Below, piece by piece: positions 53,993-63,282 of a stretch of 64,000 nt of DNA; the stretch's first letter is position 1; the number at the start of each line of letters is the position of its first letter. The DNA lies in the NCBI RefSeq assembly GCF_010730355.1, contig NZ_AP022576.1, forward strand, positions 434,001 through 498,000, read 5' to 3'. Below the pieces are notes generated by a model. It searched no databases and was not told the origin of the DNA. It worked only from the letters and a program-made list of their open reading frames with translations. Source of the stretch: Mycobacterium florentinum (lineage in GTDB: Bacteria; Actinomycetota; Actinomycetes; Mycobacteriales; Mycobacteriaceae). A program made the translations under genes and the position numbers.

Positions 53993-54934
53993 ATGAACGT
54001 CAACGGACTCCGTCCGGTCGATCGTCGGGAGAGTTCCGGGCCGCAATTCGACTTCATCGACTACGAGACACTCGACGACGGCCGGATCGCGGCGATCACT
54101 CTGGATCGCCCGAAACAACGCAACGCGCAGACGCGCGGAATGCTGGTCGAGTTGGATGCCGCCTTCGGGCTGGCCGAGGCCGACGACGCGGTCCGGGTCG
54201 TGATCCTGCGGGCGGCGGGTCCCGCCTTCTCGGCGGGTCACGACCTCGGGTCCGCAGACGATGTGCGGGAACGCTCACCCGGCCCGGACCAACATCCCAC
54301 CTATCAGTGCAACGGTGGGACGTTCGGCGGGGTGGAGTCGCGCAATCGTCAGGAGTGGCACTACTACTTCGAAAATACGAAGCGGTGGCGCAACCTCCGC
54401 AAGATCACCATTGCCCAGGTCCACGGCACAGTCCTGTCGGCGGGCCTGATGCTGGCCTGGTGCTGCGACCTGATCCTCGCGAGTGAGGACACCGTGTTCG
54501 CCGACGTGGTCGGCACCCGGCTGGGCATGTGCGGGGTGGAGTATTTCGGCCATCCGTGGGAATTCGGCCCGCGCAAAGCGAAGGAACTACTGCTCACCGG
54601 GGACTGCATCGGCGCGGACGAAGCGCACGCGCTGGGGATGGTCAGCAAGGTGTTTCCGTCCAGCCAATTAGGCTCTAGCACAATAGAATTCGCTCGACGA
54701 ATCGCCAAGGTCCCCACCATGGCGGCGCTGCTCATCAAGGAGTCGGTGAACCAGACCGTCGATGCGATGGGCTTTACCACCGCGCTGGATGGCTGCTTCA
54801 AGATCCACCAGCTCAATCACGCCCACTGGGGTGAAGTCACCGGTGGCAAGCTGTCGTACGGAACGGTTGAGTACGGACTCGACGACTGGCGCGCCGCCCC
54901 GGAGATCTTGCCCGCGACCAAGCACCAACCGTGA
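53993..54934 (+). CDS. echA13: enoyl-CoA hydratase/isomerase family protein (EchA13-like)
   Basis: A 313-residue crotonase-fold protein. The first oxyanion loop is FSAGHDLGS (near residue 80) and the second VHGTVLSAGLMLAWCCDLIL; the usual catalytic Glu positions are changed (ADVVGTRLGMCGVEYF), so hydration activity is not certain and an isomerase or hydrolase role is possible. It heads the operon with fadE17, fadE18 and the double ligase, and is divergent from the mel2-like operon across the Mce3R-like sites, as Rv1935c is in M. tuberculosis. GGAGCGG lies 4 bases before the ATG. Confidence 0.85.
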   Translation: MNVNGLRPVDRRESSGPQFDFIDYETLDDGRIAAITLDRPKQRNAQTRGMLVELDAAFGLAEADDAVRVVILRAAGPAFSAGHDLGSADDVRERSPGPDQHPTYQCNGGTFGGVESRNRQEWHYYFENTKRWRNLRKITIAQVHGTVLSAGLMLAWCCDLILASEDTVFADVVGTRLGMCGVEYFGHPWEFGPRKAKELLLTGDCIGADEAHALGMVSKVFPSSQLGSSTIEFARRIAKVPTMAALLIKESVNQTVDAMGFTTALDGCFKIHQLNHAHWGEVTGGKLSYGTVEYGLDDWRAAPEILPATKHQP

Positions 54935-54949
54935 GTCCGGACGCCATCA

Positions 54950-56182
54950 GTGGACATCACCTACCCACCCGAAGCGCAAGCTTTCCGGTACCGGATTCGC
55001 GCCTTCCTCGCTGAGCACCTCCCGCCCGGCTGGATGGGGCCTGGAGCACTGCCGCCGGTCGAGCGCGAGGCGTTCGGGTCGCGGTGGCGGCGGGCTCTGT
55101 TGGCCAGCGGGCTGGTCGCCGTGTCGTGGCCGACGGAATACGGCGGGGGCGGTCTCTCCGCGGTCGAACAACTGGTGCTGGCCGAGGAGTTCGCCCGGGC
55201 CGGTGCGCCCGAGCGGGCCGAAAACGACCTGCTGGGGATCGATTTGTTCGGCAACACGCTGATCGCCCTGGGCACCGAGGCGCAGAAAAAGCGTTTCCTG
55301 CCCCGGATCCTCACCGGTGAAGATCGCTGGTGCCAGGGATTCTCGGAGCCGGAGGCCGGCTCCGATCTGGCATCGGTACGGACCAGGGCCGTGCTCGATG
55401 GCCAGCAGTGGGTGATCAACGGGCAAAAGACCTGGACGTCGGCCGGTCTGACCGCCAACTGGATCTTCGTTCTGGCCCGCACGAATCCCGAGGTGCCCAA
55501 GCACAAGGGTCTGTCCTTCTTGCTGGTGCCAATGGAACAACCCGGCGTCGAGGTTCGCCCGATCGTCAACGCGGCCGGACACTCGTCGTTCGGCGAGGTC
55601 TTTTTCACCGATGCCCGCACCGCAGCCGCCAACGTCGTGGGCGGGGTGGGAAACGGATGGCCGACCGCGATGACGGCACTGGGGTTCGAACGCGCTTCGC
55701 AGCTCACCACCGCGGCCATCGATTTCGGCCGCGACTTCGAGCGGCTGTGTGCACTCGCGGCCGAACGTGGCATGAATACCGACCCGCACATCCGAGACGA
55801 GTTGGCATGGTGCTATTCCCGGATACAGATCATGCGGTACCGGGGCTACCGCGGCCTCACCTTGTCGCTCAACGGGCGACTGCCCGGCCCCGAGGCGGCG
55901 ATCACCAAAGTCATTTGGAGCGAATACTTCCGGCGCTATACCGATCTCGCCGCCGAAATCCTGGAACTGGATGCGCTCGGCCCGGCGGGACCCGGAAACG
56001 GCGGGGCGCGCCTGGTCCCGGAAGCGGGCACGCCGAACTCCCCCTCGTGCTGGATGGACGAGCTGCTCTACTCCCGGGCGGCCACGGTCTACGCCGGCAG
56101 TTCGCAGATTCAACGCACCCTGATCGGCGAGCAACTACTCGGGCTCCCCAAGGAACCACGCCGGGAAGCCAGGCAAGGCTGA
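54950..56182 (+). CDS. fadE17: acyl-CoA dehydrogenase FadE17-like (catalytic-type subunit)
   Basis: A 410-residue acyl-CoA dehydrogenase. Signatures are [20 protein letters not shown] (FAD/substrate region), [20 protein letters not shown], and the C-terminal [18 protein letters not shown]. The start is GTG at 54950. M. tuberculosis FadE17 and FadE18 form an alpha2-beta2 heterotetramer that acts on steroid side-chain type acyl-CoAs; this is the larger subunit. It is 15 bases after echA13 and 8 bases before fadE18, so one operon. Confidence 0.88.
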   Translation: MDITYPPEAQAFRYRIRAFLAEHLPPGWMGPGALPPVEREAFGSRWRRALLASGLVAVSWPTEYGGGGLSAVEQLVLAEEFARAGAPERAENDLLGIDLFGNTLIALGTEAQKKRFLPRILTGEDRWCQGFSEPEAGSDLASVRTRAVLDGQQWVINGQKTWTSAGLTANWIFVLARTNPEVPKHKGLSFLLVPMEQPGVEVRPIVNAAGHSSFGEVFFTDARTAAANVVGGVGNGWPTAMTALGFERASQLTTAAIDFGRDFERLCALAAERGMNTDPHIRDELAWCYSRIQIMRYRGYRGLTLSLNGRLPGPEAAITKVIWSEYFRRYTDLAAEILELDALGPAGPGNGGARLVPEAGTPNSPSCWMDELLYSRAATVYAGSSQIQRTLIGEQLLGLPKEPRREARQG

Positions 56183-56190
56183 CACCTCCA

Positions 56191-57270
56191 ATGGACTTTG
56201 GCTACAGCACCGAACAAGACGACTTCCGCGCGTCGCTGCGCGGCTTCCTTCGCGAGCACGCCGGCGATCCGCGCAGCACCGAAGCGGCCCGGCTCTGGAA
56301 ACGGCTCTGCGCCGAGCTGGAGCTGCCGGCCCTGCACACGCCCCCGGAATATGGCGGGATCGGCGCCACCCTCGTCGAAACCGCGATCGCCTTCAGCGAG
56401 CTGGGTCGCAGGCTGGCCCCCGTCCCCTTCGCCGCGACGACGTTCGCGATCGAGGCGATTCTCCGGCTGGGCGATGACGAGCAACGCAAAAGCCTGCTGC
56501 CCGGCCTGCTTTCCGGCGAGCAGATCGGCGCGTTCGCCGCCAGCGGCCACCGCGTGACCGATTCGTCCACCGCGACGGTGAGCGCGCAGCGCCACGGCGG
56601 CCGAGTCGTACTCACCGGCGAGTGCACCGCGGTGCTGCACGGCGGCATCGCCAATCTTTTTGTGGTGCCGGCCCTGGTCGACGACGCCACAGTGCGCCTG
56701 CATGTCGTTGCCGCCGACGCGCCCGGGGTCACGGTCGTCGGTCTGCCCTCGTTCGACATCACCCGCCCGGTCGCCACGCTGCGGCTGGCGCAGGCCCCGG
56801 CCGATGCCTTGACGGCCGGCTCCCCCGACGACATCCAGCGGGTGCTGGACGTGGCGCGGGTGCTGCTGGCCGCCGAGATGCTCGGCGGCGCCGAGGCGTG
56901 TCTCGAGCGTTCCGTCGAATATGCAGGTAGGCGAGAGCAATTCGGCCGTGCCATCGGATCGTTCCAGGCAATCAAGCACATGTGCGCCGAGATGCTGATC
57001 GAGATCGACGCGACTCGCGCGGCAGTGATGTTCGCCGCGATGAGTGCGGCCGGCGGCGACGAGCTGCAGGTCGTTGCTCCGCTGGCCAAGGCACAGGCCG
57101 CCGATACTTACGTGTTGTGCGCCGGCTCCGCCATGCAGGTCCACGGCGGCATCGCCTTCACCTGGGAGCACGATCTGCATCTGTACTTCCGCCGGGCCAA
57201 GAGCACCGCGGCGCTGTTCGGTAGCAGTGCGCGGCACCGCGCGCTGCTCGCCGACCGCGCGGGCCTGTAG
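56191..57270 (+). CDS. fadE18: acyl-CoA dehydrogenase FadE18-like (partner subunit)
   Basis: A 359-residue acyl-CoA dehydrogenase-fold protein, shorter than FadE17. It has the N-terminal helical domain (STEQDDFRASLRGFLREHAG), a weakened middle beta domain, and the C-terminal YAGRREQFGRAIGSFQAIKH and QVHGGIAFTWEHDLHLYFRR (the latter contributes to FAD binding). It should pair with FadE17 as the smaller subunit. The frame is open far upstream, but protein-like sequence begins at the ATG at 56191. It precedes the fused ligase by 6 bases. Confidence 0.88.
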   Translation: MDFGYSTEQDDFRASLRGFLREHAGDPRSTEAARLWKRLCAELELPALHTPPEYGGIGATLVETAIAFSELGRRLAPVPFAATTFAIEAILRLGDDEQRKSLLPGLLSGEQIGAFAASGHRVTDSSTATVSAQRHGGRVVLTGECTAVLHGGIANLFVVPALVDDATVRLHVVAADAPGVTVVGLPSFDITRPVATLRLAQAPADALTAGSPDDIQRVLDVARVLLAAEMLGGAEACLERSVEYAGRREQFGRAIGSFQAIKHMCAEMLIEIDATRAAVMFAAMSAAGGDELQVVAPLAKAQAADTYVLCAGSAMQVHGGIAFTWEHDLHLYFRRAKSTAALFGSSARHRALLADRAGL

Positions 57271-57276
57271 GAATCC

Positions 57277-60200
57277 GTGGCTGACACCGGCATCACGTTC
57301 AGCGACGTCCTGGCGCGCCATGCCCGGGTGCGGCCCGACAATCTCGCCCTGGTCGATTCGCGCCGGCGGTGTACTTTCGCACAACTCGACGATCGGGTGA
57401 CGCGACTGGCGAATGTGCTGTCCGCGAACGGAGTTCGGCCGGGCGACCGCGTCGCCGTGGCCGGCCTGAATTGCCTTGAGCTGATCGAAGTCTGGCTGGC
57501 CACCCTGCGGCTGGGAGCCGTGGCGGTGCCGGTCAACTTCCGGCTGGTCTCCGACGAGATCGCGCATGTGCTGGCCGATAGCGGTGCGGTCGTCGTGGTC
57601 GTGGACCCGGCATGTGCCACGGCCGTCGCGCAGGCGCGCGCCAAAGCGCCGACGGTCGCGGCCGTCCTGACGATCGGCGACGGCCTGGACCAACTCGTCG
57701 CCGCGGCAGACGGTCTCGCGCCCGACGTCACGGTCGCGGACGAGGCGCCCGCGTTCATCATGTACACCTCGGGCACCACGGGCTTTCCGAAGGGCGCGGT
57801 GATCACCCATCGCAACCTGTACCTGCATGCGGTGAGCGTGATCGCCACGCTCGGCCTCGGCGGGGACGACAACTGCTGGATGGCGCATGCGCCGCTGTTC
57901 CACGTCGCGGGCGTGTCGGGGATGTTCCCGACGTTCCTGACCGGCGGCAGCGTCGTCGTTCCGCCATCGGGTGGCTTCGACCCCGAGGCCACCGTGCGGA
58001 TGATCGCCGACGAGCGGGTCACCTCGTGCTGGATGACGCCGGCGCAATGGCAGCTGGTCTGTGCCCTGCCAGATCTACCGTCGCGCCACCTCGGCGGGCT
58101 GCGTCGCGTCTGGTGGGGCGCGGCCCCCGCGTCAACCACGTTGCTGCGCACGATGTTCGACACGTTTCCGGACGCCGAGGTGATCGCCGCCTTCGGGCAG
58201 ACCGAGTGCAGCCCCATCACGTGCCTGCTGCGCGGCGAGGACGCGATCCGCAAGATCGGATCGGTGGGCACCCCGATGCTCAATGTCGAGGTTCGCATCG
58301 TCGACGACGAGATGAACGACGTCGCCCCGGGCGAAGTCGGCGAGATCGTCTACCTCGGGCCGTTGCTGATGAAGGAATACTGGAACCGGCCCGTCGAGAC
58401 CGCCGAGGCCTTCCGGGGCGGCTGGTTTCATTCCGGCGATCTGGTCCGCCAAGACGGCGAGGGCTACATTTATGTCGTCGACCGCAGGAAAGACATGATC
58501 ATCTCGGGCGGAGAGAACATCTACAGCGCCGAGGTGGAGAACGTCGTGGCAGCGCACGACGAGGTCGCCGAGGTCGCGGTCATCGGAGTGCCCGACCCGA
58601 AATGGGGCGAGATCCCGATGGCGGTGATCGTCCCGCACGATCCTGCGAATCCGCCGACCGACGGCGAAATCGAGGCGCACTGCCGCGCGCATCTCGCTGC
58701 GTACAAGCGTCCGCGCCGTGTCGTGATCGTGGAAGCCTTGCCGCGCAACGCCAATGGCAAGGTGCTCAAGAACGATCTGCGGCGCCGGTACGGCGCCCCG
58801 GATTCCTACGACGCCGGTCCGGTCGACACTGCGCTGTTGGACGAGACGATCGGGGCGAACTTCGAGCGCACCGCGCTGGCGCACCCGAATGCCGAGGCGC
58901 TGGTCGACGTGGCCGGCGGCCGCCGATGGACCTACATCGAACTCAACGCCGAGATCGATTGTGTGGCCCGCGCATTGATGGCCGTCGGCATCCGGCCCGG
59001 GGACAGAGTCGGAATCTGGTCGCCCAACTGCCCGGAATGGACGATCCTGCAGTACGCCACGGCCAAGATCGGCGCGATCCTCGTCTCGGTCAACCCCGCG
59101 TATCGCACGCACGAGCTATCGCACGTGCTGCGCGATTCGCAGACGCGGCTGTTGGTGTCCGCGACGACCTTCAAGACCTCCGACTATCGGGCGATGATCG
59201 CCGAGATACGTGCCGAGCTGCCCGGATTGGTGGACGTCGTGTTCCTGGGCACCGACGACTGGCAGCGATTGCGACAGCGGGCCAACGCCGTAACCGGCGA
59301 CGAATTGCGATGCCGGCTGGCCGGACTGAACCCCGGCGACCCGATCAACATCCAATACACCTCGGGCACAACGGGTTCCCCCAAGGGTGCGGTCCTGTCG
59401 CACCGCAACATTCTCAACAACGGGTACTTCGTCACCGAATGCATCGGCCTACGGCCCGGGGACCGGCTGTGCATCCCGGTGCCCTTCTACCACTGCTTCG
59501 GCATGGTGATGGGCAACCTGGGCTGCACCACGCACGGCGCCACGATGGTGATTCCGGCGGCGGGTTTCGATCCCGCCGCGACGCTGGAAGCGATCGAATC
59601 CGAGCGCTGCACCGGTCTCTACGGCGTGCCCACCATGTTCATCGCGATCCTCGGCCACCCCGATCTGGCGCGCCGCGACATGTCGTCCTTGCGGACCGGG
59701 ATCATGGCCGGCGCGTCGTGTCCGGTGGAGGTGATGCGTCGCTGCGTCGACGAACTGAACCTGGCGGAGCTGTCCATTGCGTACGGCATGACGGAGACGT
59801 CCCCGGTGTCCTGTCAGACCCGGATCGACGACGACCTCGCGCACCGGACCGCCACCGTGGGCCGGGTCCATCCGCACGTCGAGATCAAGGTCATCGACCC
59901 CGGCACCGGCGAGACCGTCAAGCGCGGCCGGCCGGGCGAGCTGTGCACGCGCGGCTACTCGGTGATGCTGGGCTACTGGCACGACGAGGCCAAAACCCGC
60001 GAGGTGATCGATCACGACGGCTGGATGCACACCGGCGATCTCGCGGTGATGCACGACGACGGCTATTGCGCGATCGTCGGGCGCATCAAGGACGTCGTCA
60101 TCCGCGGCGGCGAGAACCTCTATCCGCGTGAGATCGAGGACTTCCTGCACACCCATCCCGACATCGACGACGTGCAGGTCGTCGGTGTTCCCGACGCCAA

Positions 60201-60411
60201 ATACGGCGAGGAGATCTGTGCCTGGATCAAGATGCGGCCGGACCGCCGGCCGTTGGACGCCGACGCCGTGCGGGCCTTCTGCGCGGGGAAACTCGCGCAC
60301 TACAAGATTCCCCGCTATGTCCACATCGTCGACGAGTTCCCGATGACCGTCACCGGAAAGGTGCGCAAGGTCGACATGCGGGCCGAAACGGTCCGGCTGC
60401 TTGGGTTATGA
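57277..60411 (+). CDS. fused double acyl-CoA/AMP ligase (two FadD-type domains in one chain)
   Basis: A 1044-residue protein made of two complete ANL-superfamily ligases. Domain 1 (about 1-510) has [13 protein letters not shown] (163-174), [18 protein letters not shown] and the C-terminal Lys in [11 protein letters not shown] (about 494). Domain 2 (about 515-1044) has [12 protein letters not shown] (about 693-704), [23 protein letters not shown] and TGKVRKVDM. All key residues are present in both, and no carrier-protein domain lies between. The two halves differ enough to be separate subfamilies; the second resembles FadD35-type ligases. The start is GTG at 57277, 6 bases after fadE18. It probably activates two different acyl substrates, or one at both ends, for the adjacent FadE17-FadE18. 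Confidence 0.92.
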   Translation: MADTGITFSDVLARHARVRPDNLALVDSRRRCTFAQLDDRVTRLANVLSANGVRPGDRVAVAGLNCLELIEVWLATLRLGAVAVPVNFRLVSDEIAHVLADSGAVVVVVDPACATAVAQARAKAPTVAAVLTIGDGLDQLVAAADGLAPDVTVADEAPAFIMYTSGTTGFPKGAVITHRNLYLHAVSVIATLGLGGDDNCWMAHAPLFHVAGVSGMFPTFLTGGSVVVPPSGGFDPEATVRMIADERVTSCWMTPAQWQLVCALPDLPSRHLGGLRRVWWGAAPASTTLLRTMFDTFPDAEVIAAFGQTECSPITCLLRGEDAIRKIGSVGTPMLNVEVRIVDDEMNDVAPGEVGEIVYLGPLLMKEYWNRPVETAEAFRGGWFHSGDLVRQDGEGYIYVVDRRKDMIISGGENIYSAEVENVVAAHDEVAEVAVIGVPDPKWGEIPMAVIVPHDPANPPTDGEIEAHCRAHLAAYKRPRRVVIVEALPRNANGKVLKNDLRRRYGAPDSYDAGPVDTALLDETIGANFERTALAHPNAEALVDVAGGRRWTYIELNAEIDCVARALMAVGIRPGDRVGIWSPNCPEWTILQYATAKIGAILVSVNPAYRTHELSHVLRDSQTRLLVSATTFKTSDYRAMIAEIRAELPGLVDVVFLGTDDWQRLRQRANAVTGDELRCRLAGLNPGDPINIQYTSGTTGSPKGAVLSHRNILNNGYFVTECIGLRPGDRLCIPVPFYHCFGMVMGNLGCTTHGATMVIPAAGFDPAATLEAIESERCTGLYGVPTMFIAILGHPDLARRDMSSLRTGIMAGASCPVEVMRRCVDELNLAELSIAYGMTETSPVSCQTRIDDDLAHRTATVGRVHPHVEIKVIDPGTGETVKRGRPGELCTRGYSVMLGYWHDEAKTREVIDHDGWMHTGDLAVMHDDGYCAIVGRIKDVVIRGGENLYPREIEDFLHTHPDIDDVQVVGVPDAKYGEEICAWIKMRPDRRPLDADAVRAFCAGKLAHYKIPRYVHIVDEFPMTVTGKVRKVDMRAETVRLLGL

Positions 60412-60418
60412 CCCGAAG

Positions 60419-60916
60419 CTAGGCGCCCAGCGCGGCGAGCGCCGCGTCGTAATCGGGCTCCTCGGCGATCTCGGGCACCAGCTGCGCGTAGGCAACGTTG
60501 CCGTCGGCGCCGATCACCACGACGGCCCGGCCGAGCAGGCCGGCCATCGGACCGTCGGTGATCGTGATGCCGTAGTCCTCGCCGAAGCTGTCCCGGAACG
60601 CAGATGCCGTGGTGACGTTCTCGATGCCCTCCGCGCCGCAGAAGCGCTTCTGCGCGAACGGCAGGTCCTTGGACACGTTCACCACGGTCGCACCGCCTCC
60701 GGCGGCACGCTCGTTGAATTTCCGTACGCTCGTCGCACACACCGGGGTGTCCACGGACGGAAAGATGTTCAGCAGCACGGACTTACCGCTGAACTGGTCG
60801 CTGCTGACCGCGCCCAGATCGGAGCCCGTCAAATTGAAGGCTGGGGCTTTCGATCCGACGGCAGGAAGCTCGCCGATGGTGTTGATCGGGTTTCCACGCA
60901 AGGTTATCTGTGCCAT
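60419..60916 (-). CDS. tpx: thiol peroxidase Tpx
   Basis: A 165-residue atypical 2-Cys peroxiredoxin. The peroxidatic Cys60 is in [16 protein letters not shown] and the resolving Cys93 in [10 protein letters not shown], as in M. tuberculosis Tpx (Rv1932). It reduces hydroperoxides using thioredoxin. The ATG at 60916 gives the homologue length; an upstream ATG at 60922 would add two residues. It converges on the double ligase gene with a 7-base gap. In the oxygenase-rich neighbourhood it may protect against peroxide made by uncoupling. Confidence 0.93.
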   Translation of the reverse strand: MAQITLRGNPINTIGELPAVGSKAPAFNLTGSDLGAVSSDQFSGKSVLLNIFPSVDTPVCATSVRKFNERAAGGGATVVNVSKDLPFAQKRFCGAEGIENVTTASAFRDSFGEDYGITITDGPMAGLLGRAVVVIGADGNVAYAQLVPEIAEEPDYDAALAALGA

Positions 60917-60982
60917 GGGCACAGTCTGCCAAGGCCGACCGAGCGACCCCCGGTCAGGTCCGATGTCCTGATTTGTGGGGTA

Positions 60983-60992
60983 CTAGGCCTAG
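60983..60992. promoter_or_regulatory. 10-bp palindrome between tpx and GlxA-type regulator
   Basis: CTAGGCCTAG, a perfect palindrome in the 108-base gap between tpx and the divergent AraC-type gene. It could be an operator of that regulator; short palindromes of this size also occur by chance. Confidence 0.3.
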
Positions 60993-61024
60993 ACGACACG
61001 CCCGCTTCGGCCAACACTGAATCC

Positions 61025-61975
61025 ATGGTTCGCAAGGTCGTTATCGTCGGCTTTCCGGGTGTGCAGGCACTCGACGTCGTCGGGCCCTACGACGTCTTCA
61101 CCGGCGCCTCGCTGCTGACCGACGGTGGCTACGACGTCGTTCTGGCCTCGGTTGACGGCCGGCCGATCACCACCGCGACGGGCCTCGGGTTGGTCGGCGC
61201 GCCACTGCCCGACCCCGGCGGACCGATCGACACCGTCGTGTTGCCCGGCGGCAGTGGCGTCGACGCCGCTCGGCGAGACGCCGACCTGCTGGCCTGGATC
61301 AAAGCCGTCGCGGGCAGTGCGCGCCGCGTCGTCACCGTCTGTACGGGCGCCTTCCTGGCCGCCGAGGCGGGCCTGCTGGACGGCTGCCGCGTGACCACAC
61401 ACTGGGCCTTCGCCGAGCGGCTGGCCCGTGAGTTCCCGGCCGTCGAGGTCGATCCCGATCCGATCTTCGTCCGGAGTTCCGACACGGTATGGACGGCCGC
61501 GGGTGTCGCGGCGGGTATCGACCTGTCGCTGTCCCTGGTCGAAGACGACCACGGAACCGAGACCGCGCAGACCGTCGCCCGCTGGATGGTGCTGTATCTG
61601 CGCCGCCCCGGCGGGCAGACCCAATTCGCGGTGCCGGTGTGGACGCCGCGCGCCAAGCGCACCTGCATCCGCGAGGTGCAGGAGGCCATCGAGTCGCAAC
61701 CCGGTGCCGCGCACAGCATCGGTGATCTGGCCCGCCGGGCCGCGATGAGCCCGCGGCATTTCACCCGGGTGTTCACCGACGAGGTCGGCGAGGCGCCGGG
61801 CCACTACGTCGAACGGGTCCGCACCGAAGCCGCGCGCCGGCAGTTGGAAGAGACCGGCGACACCGTCGTCGCGATCGCGGCCCGATGCGGCTTCGGCACC
61901 GCGGAAACCATGCGGCGCAACTTCATTCGTCGTATCGGGGTTTCTCCCGATCAGTACCGCAAGACGTTCGCCTAG
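61025..61975 (+). CDS. GlxA-type regulator (DJ-1/PfpI domain plus AraC HTH)
   Basis: A 316-residue regulator with an N-terminal DJ-1/PfpI domain (VVIVGFPGVQALDVVGPYDV, nucleophile-like Cys in VTVCTGAFLAAEAGLL near residue 106) and a C-terminal AraC helix-turn-helix (SIGDLARRAAMSPRHFTRVF, CGFGTAETMRRNFIRRIGVS). It corresponds to Rv1931c in the neighbouring M. tuberculosis order. It is followed after 17 bases by a second DJ-1 gene, so it probably regulates that gene. The ligand is unknown. Confidence 0.87.
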   Translation: MVRKVVIVGFPGVQALDVVGPYDVFTGASLLTDGGYDVVLASVDGRPITTATGLGLVGAPLPDPGGPIDTVVLPGGSGVDAARRDADLLAWIKAVAGSARRVVTVCTGAFLAAEAGLLDGCRVTTHWAFAERLAREFPAVEVDPDPIFVRSSDTVWTAAGVAAGIDLSLSLVEDDHGTETAQTVARWMVLYLRRPGGQTQFAVPVWTPRAKRTCIREVQEAIESQPGAAHSIGDLARRAAMSPRHFTRVFTDEVGEAPGHYVERVRTEAARRQLEETGDTVVAIAARCGFGTAETMRRNFIRRIGVSPDQYRKTFA

Positions 61976-61992
61976 CTGAAAGGACCGCACCG

Positions 61993-62748
61993 ATGACCCA
62001 AATCGCTTTTGTGGCCTACCCCGGATTCACCGCGCTGGACATGATCGGCCCGTACGAGGTGCTGCGCAACCTGCCGGACACCGAGGTGCGATTCGTGTGG
62101 CACGAACCCGGGCCGATCACCGCCGACTCCGGGGTTCTGGTCATCGGCGCTACGCATTCGCTGGCCGAAACCCCGACGCCCGATGTCGTTCTCGTGCCGG
62201 GCGGTCCGTCGACTCCGGTGCACGCCCGCGACGAGGTGCTGCTGGACTGGCTGCGCAGGGCGCATCGGACCGCGAGCTGGACGGCATCGGTGTGCTCGGG
62301 CTCGGTCATCCTGGCCGCCGCCGGACTGCTCGAGCGTCGGCGGGCGACGTCGCATTGGCTGGCGCTGCCCCTGCTGAAAGGGTTCGGCGCCACCGCGGTC
62401 AGCGACGAACGAGTGGTACGCGCGGACAACGTCATCACCAGTGCGGGGGTGTCCGCGGGACTCGACCTCGCGTTCTGGCTGGCCGGTGAGATCGGCGGCG
62501 AGGGCCGCGCCAAGGCGATCCAGCTCGCCATCGAATACGACCCGCAGCCGCCGTTCGACTCCGGGCACATGTCGAAGGCGTCGGCAACCACGAAAGCCGC
62601 TGCCACCGCCTTGCTCTCGAAGGACAGCGCCAAGCCGGCCAACCTCAAGGCGACGACGATGATCGCCTGGGATCAGGCGCTGTCGGCGGTCCGGTCCCGC
62701 CGGCGCAAGCGCCAGCCGGACCTCGCCGCGGTTTCTCCGAAGGCCTAG
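61993..62748 (+). CDS. DJ-1/PfpI family protein, isonitrile hydratase-like
   Basis: A 251-residue DJ-1 fold protein (IAFVAYPGFTALDMIGPYEV, Cys in ASVCSGSVILAAAGLLERRR near residue 101, followed by ATSHWLAL, a motif seen in isonitrile hydratases). A C-terminal extension of about 55 residues (ATTKAAATALLSKDSAKPAN, then a basic tail) is additional to the usual fold. The ATG at 61993 has AAAGGACC upstream. It is the second of a tandem pair with the GlxA-type regulator (as Rv1930c follows Rv1931c). Its stop overlaps the facing SnoaL gene by 4 bases. Confidence 0.85.
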   Translation: MTQIAFVAYPGFTALDMIGPYEVLRNLPDTEVRFVWHEPGPITADSGVLVIGATHSLAETPTPDVVLVPGGPSTPVHARDEVLLDWLRRAHRTASWTASVCSGSVILAAAGLLERRRATSHWLALPLLKGFGATAVSDERVVRADNVITSAGVSAGLDLAFWLAGEIGGEGRAKAIQLAIEYDPQPPFDSGHMSKASATTKAAATALLSKDSAKPANLKATTMIAWDQALSAVRSRRRKRQPDLAAVSPKA

Positions 62749-63224
62749 TGCGAGTTCGGTTGCAGGAACTCGGTGGACGCGAACTGCCCGCCGGCCTGCA
62801 TCCAGGCCGCCACGGCGCCGGGCGCATCGCGGTTCGGGTTGTAGATGTCTTCCTCGCTGGAGAACAGGCCGTTGCCGGCGTAGACCAGTCGAGTCCAGTT
62901 CGGGAACCAGAACGGCTCCCCGTTGGGGTCGGTCGGGTGGTCGAGCAGGTTCTTGATCATGATGACGACGGCATCGTTGTCGTCATCGTAGGCAATCCAG
63001 TCGCTGGGAAAGCGCATGTGCGGGAACGGGGCCATCACGGCGACGATCCATTCCCGTACCGCTTCGCGGCCGTGAAAGACGCCGTAATGGTGTTCGATGT
63101 AGACAACGTCCTCAGTGAATAGATCCGCGAAAGGCGCCCAGTCGCCGGAGGCGCTGCACCCTTCCGCCACGGTGGTGTAGTGCTCGACGGCTTGCTCGAT
63201 TTCGGCCCTGCTGAACTTGCCCAT
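62745..63224 (-). CDS. SnoaL-like (NTF2-fold) protein, KstR-type promoter
   Basis: A 159-residue protein with NTF2-fold signatures (EQAVEHYTTVAEGCSASGDW, FADLFTEDVVYIEHHYGVFH, REAVREWIVAVMAPFPHMRF). The tail extends to the C-terminus after EEDIYNPNRDAPG. The ATG at 63224 is used; a TAGTGT box 7 bases upstream overlaps a KstR-like operator, suggesting cholesterol-responsive repression. It is divergent from the SDR gene that shares the operator. Enzymatic role unknown. Confidence 0.78.
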   Translation of the reverse strand: MGKFSRAEIEQAVEHYTTVAEGCSASGDWAPFADLFTEDVVYIEHHYGVFHGREAVREWIVAVMAPFPHMRFPSDWIAYDDDNDAVVIMIKNLLDHPTDPNGEPFWFPNWTRLVYAGNGLFSSEEDIYNPNRDAPGAVAAWMQAGGQFASTEFLQPNSH

Positions 63225-63235
63225 AGCGGACACAC

Positions 63236-63249
63236 TAGAACGTGTTCTG
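63236..63249. promoter_or_regulatory. KstR-like operator
   Basis: TAGAACGTGTTCTG fits the KstR consensus TnnAACnnGTTnnA at all positions except the last base. Its 12-base core AGAACGTGTTCT is a perfect palindrome. It lies in the 58-base gap between the SnoaL gene (minus) and the SDR gene (plus) and overlaps the TAGTGT box of the former. Confidence 0.7.
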
Positions 63250-63282
63250 GTTTTTGGTGGCCCGTCTGGATGGGGATATCGA

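Noticed and set aside
55330..56190. Open frame upstream of fadE18 suggesting a longer protein.
   Set aside because: It lies inside fadE17 in another frame and has the usual high-GC shadow composition; the ATG at 56191 fits the family.
57612..60131. Long overlapping plus-strand frame inside the double ligase.
   Set aside because: Out-of-frame shadow of a GC-rich gene with Arg-rich repetitive content and no domain.
57277..60411. Interpretation of the double ligase as an NRPS or polyketide loading module.
   Set aside because: No carrier protein phosphopantetheine motif (LGGxS-type), condensation or ketosynthase domain is present.
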